Shown piece after piece: positions 63,295 through 64,000 of a stretch of 64,000 nt of DNA. Location of the stretch: positions 38,153,681-38,217,680 of the forward strand of contig NC_134520.1 of NCBI RefSeq assembly GCF_027942865.1. The letters are read 5' to 3'. The position numbers and the translations under genes were made by a program. Numbering within the stretch: position 1 is the first letter of the stretch; every line of letters starts with the position of its first letter. The notes below the pieces were generated by a model that was given only the letters and a program-made list of their open reading frames with translations, was not told the DNA's origin and did no database searches. The DNA comes from Odontesthes bonariensis (lineage: Eukaryota; Chordata; Actinopteri; Atheriniformes; Atherinopsidae).

Positions 63295-63672
63295 GCTCCA
63301 GGTCTTTATGTCTTTAAGACATGCTTGTAGTCTGACCAACCTATTGGATTCATCTGGTTTTATATAAGTACAGCTGAGTATCATCAGCATAGCAATGGAA
63401 CTTTATGCCATGCTGTCTGATTTTTGTTACCTAATGGAAGCATGTATAAAGTGTAAAAAGAATCTGTCCAAGCACAGAACCCTGAGGAACTCCATGACTT
63501 ACTCTGGTGTGTGAGGAAGATTCTTCATTTACAAGAACAAACTGAAATCTATCAGATAAATATGACTTAAAGCAGCCTAATGCAGTTCCTTTAATACCAA
63601 TAACATGTTCCAGTCTCTGTAATAAAATACTGGATAAATATATAGGATTGATGAGCCCCACAGTCAACATGA
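63295..63672 (-). mobile_element. LINE reverse-transcriptase core fragment, minus strand
   Basis: The minus strand reads GLINPIYLSSILLQRLEHVI, CFKSYLSDRFQFVLVNEESS, SHTRVSHGVPQGSVLGQILF and then, in another frame, a YADDTQLYL-type catalytic motif (about 63360-63395; TATGCTGATGATACTCAGCT on the minus strand). It ends in the same sequence as 21490-21550 (GACTACAAGCATGTCTTAAA), so it is an upstream part of the family at 20054-21565. Frameshifted and truncated. Confidence 0.82.
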
Positions 63673-63859
63673 TGAAGCCTGAGCTCTCTGTGTGCAGCTG
63701 GGACTCGTTTCTTCTTCTGTGAAACCACCAAACCGCCGTCAGTTCCCTGTTTGTAGGTTCGTTTCATTTACAAACTGCAGAAACACCACAAACACTTCCT
63801 GTTGGCAGACCTGAGCCCCTTCACGTTTACATCGGCTTTCTCTGGAAAGTCCTCGTTGG

Positions 63860-63937
63860 TATAAAAAGCTTCAGCTGAAAGCCTCTCTGTGATTTTTCCC
63901 CTGAAACTAACAGAAGCAACACGAGGCAGCAGCTCAG
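63860..63937 (+). promoter_or_regulatory. TATA promoter and short first exon of an unidentified downstream gene
   Basis: TATAAAAAGC at 63860-63869 is a strong TATA box. About 70 nt later CAGCTCAG|GTAGGTTTG is a good donor (GT at 63938), which would give a noncoding exon of about 45-50 nt starting near 63890. Upstream, GGAAAGTCC (63844-63852) is one mismatch from an NF-kappaB site and TTCTCTGGAA has a STAT-type TTC-N4-GAA layout. No coding sequence is within the window. Confidence 0.45.
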
Positions 63938-64000
63938 GTAGGTTTGCTTCATTTGCTTCATTCTACTTGCTGAAAACTACAGAATAATTACAGATGTTCT

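Overview
The window is vertebrate nuclear DNA from a ray-finned (teleost) fish. It holds parts or all of three multi-exon genes with GT-AG introns, all on the + strand. The intergenic repeats are typical of fish: a tRNA-derived SINE, L2/Rex/CR1-like LINE fragments whose 3' tails start with repeated TTCAA, hAT, PIF/Harbinger-like and ISL2EU-like DNA transposons, and several MITEs. I found no bacterial operons, CRISPR arrays, or tRNA/rRNA genes. The species cannot be named from the sequence. Layout: (1) 689-10042, the last 13 exons of med16 (Mediator tail subunit 16); its 5' exons lie left of the window. (2) 15.2-36.0 kb, plppr3 (phospholipid phosphatase-related 3, also called PRG2/LPPR3), complete: a probable noncoding exon at about 15.4 kb, seven coding exons from 18499 to 32495, and a long 3' UTR. 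(3) 38.46-59.4 kb, tmem259 (membralin), complete: a probable noncoding exon at 38.5-38.97 kb, eleven coding exons from 42802 to 58254, and a 3' UTR. (4) 60-63.7 kb is transposon debris, and a TATA-box promoter with a short first exon of an unidentified gene sits at 63.86-63.94 kb. From general knowledge, MED16, PLPPR3 and TMEM259 are near neighbours on human 19p13.3, so this is conserved microsynteny. The three products have unrelated jobs (transcription, neuronal membrane, ER quality control); I see no functional operon-like link. The striking feature is minisatellite DNA. By my estimate more than a third of the window is tandem arrays with 8-124 bp units. Many begin exactly at a 5' splice site or a stop codon, with the splice-donor hexamer or TGA inside the repeat unit. 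Clearest cases: tmem259 exon 1 (array 43021-44222), tmem259 exon 5 (48320-51262), plppr3 exon 6 (24727-25020, followed by a 6-kb array to 31093), med16 exons ending at 3464 and 4023, and the med16 stop codon (10040). Several units place a CAG directly before a GT(A/G)AG-like donor, which resembles zero-length-exon (recursive) splice sites repeated tens to hundreds of times. I consider this the most unusual signal here. The coding frames of plppr3 (739 aa) and tmem259 (692 aa) assemble without breaks. med16 has one extra C in a C9 run (4213-4221) that breaks its frame and is most simply a homopolymer error. The very long ORFs over 6.1-7.2, 11.3-14.7, 16-17.1, 39.2-40.4, 41.5-42.5, 48.2-51.4 and 52.3-53.8 kb are repeat artefacts, not genes.
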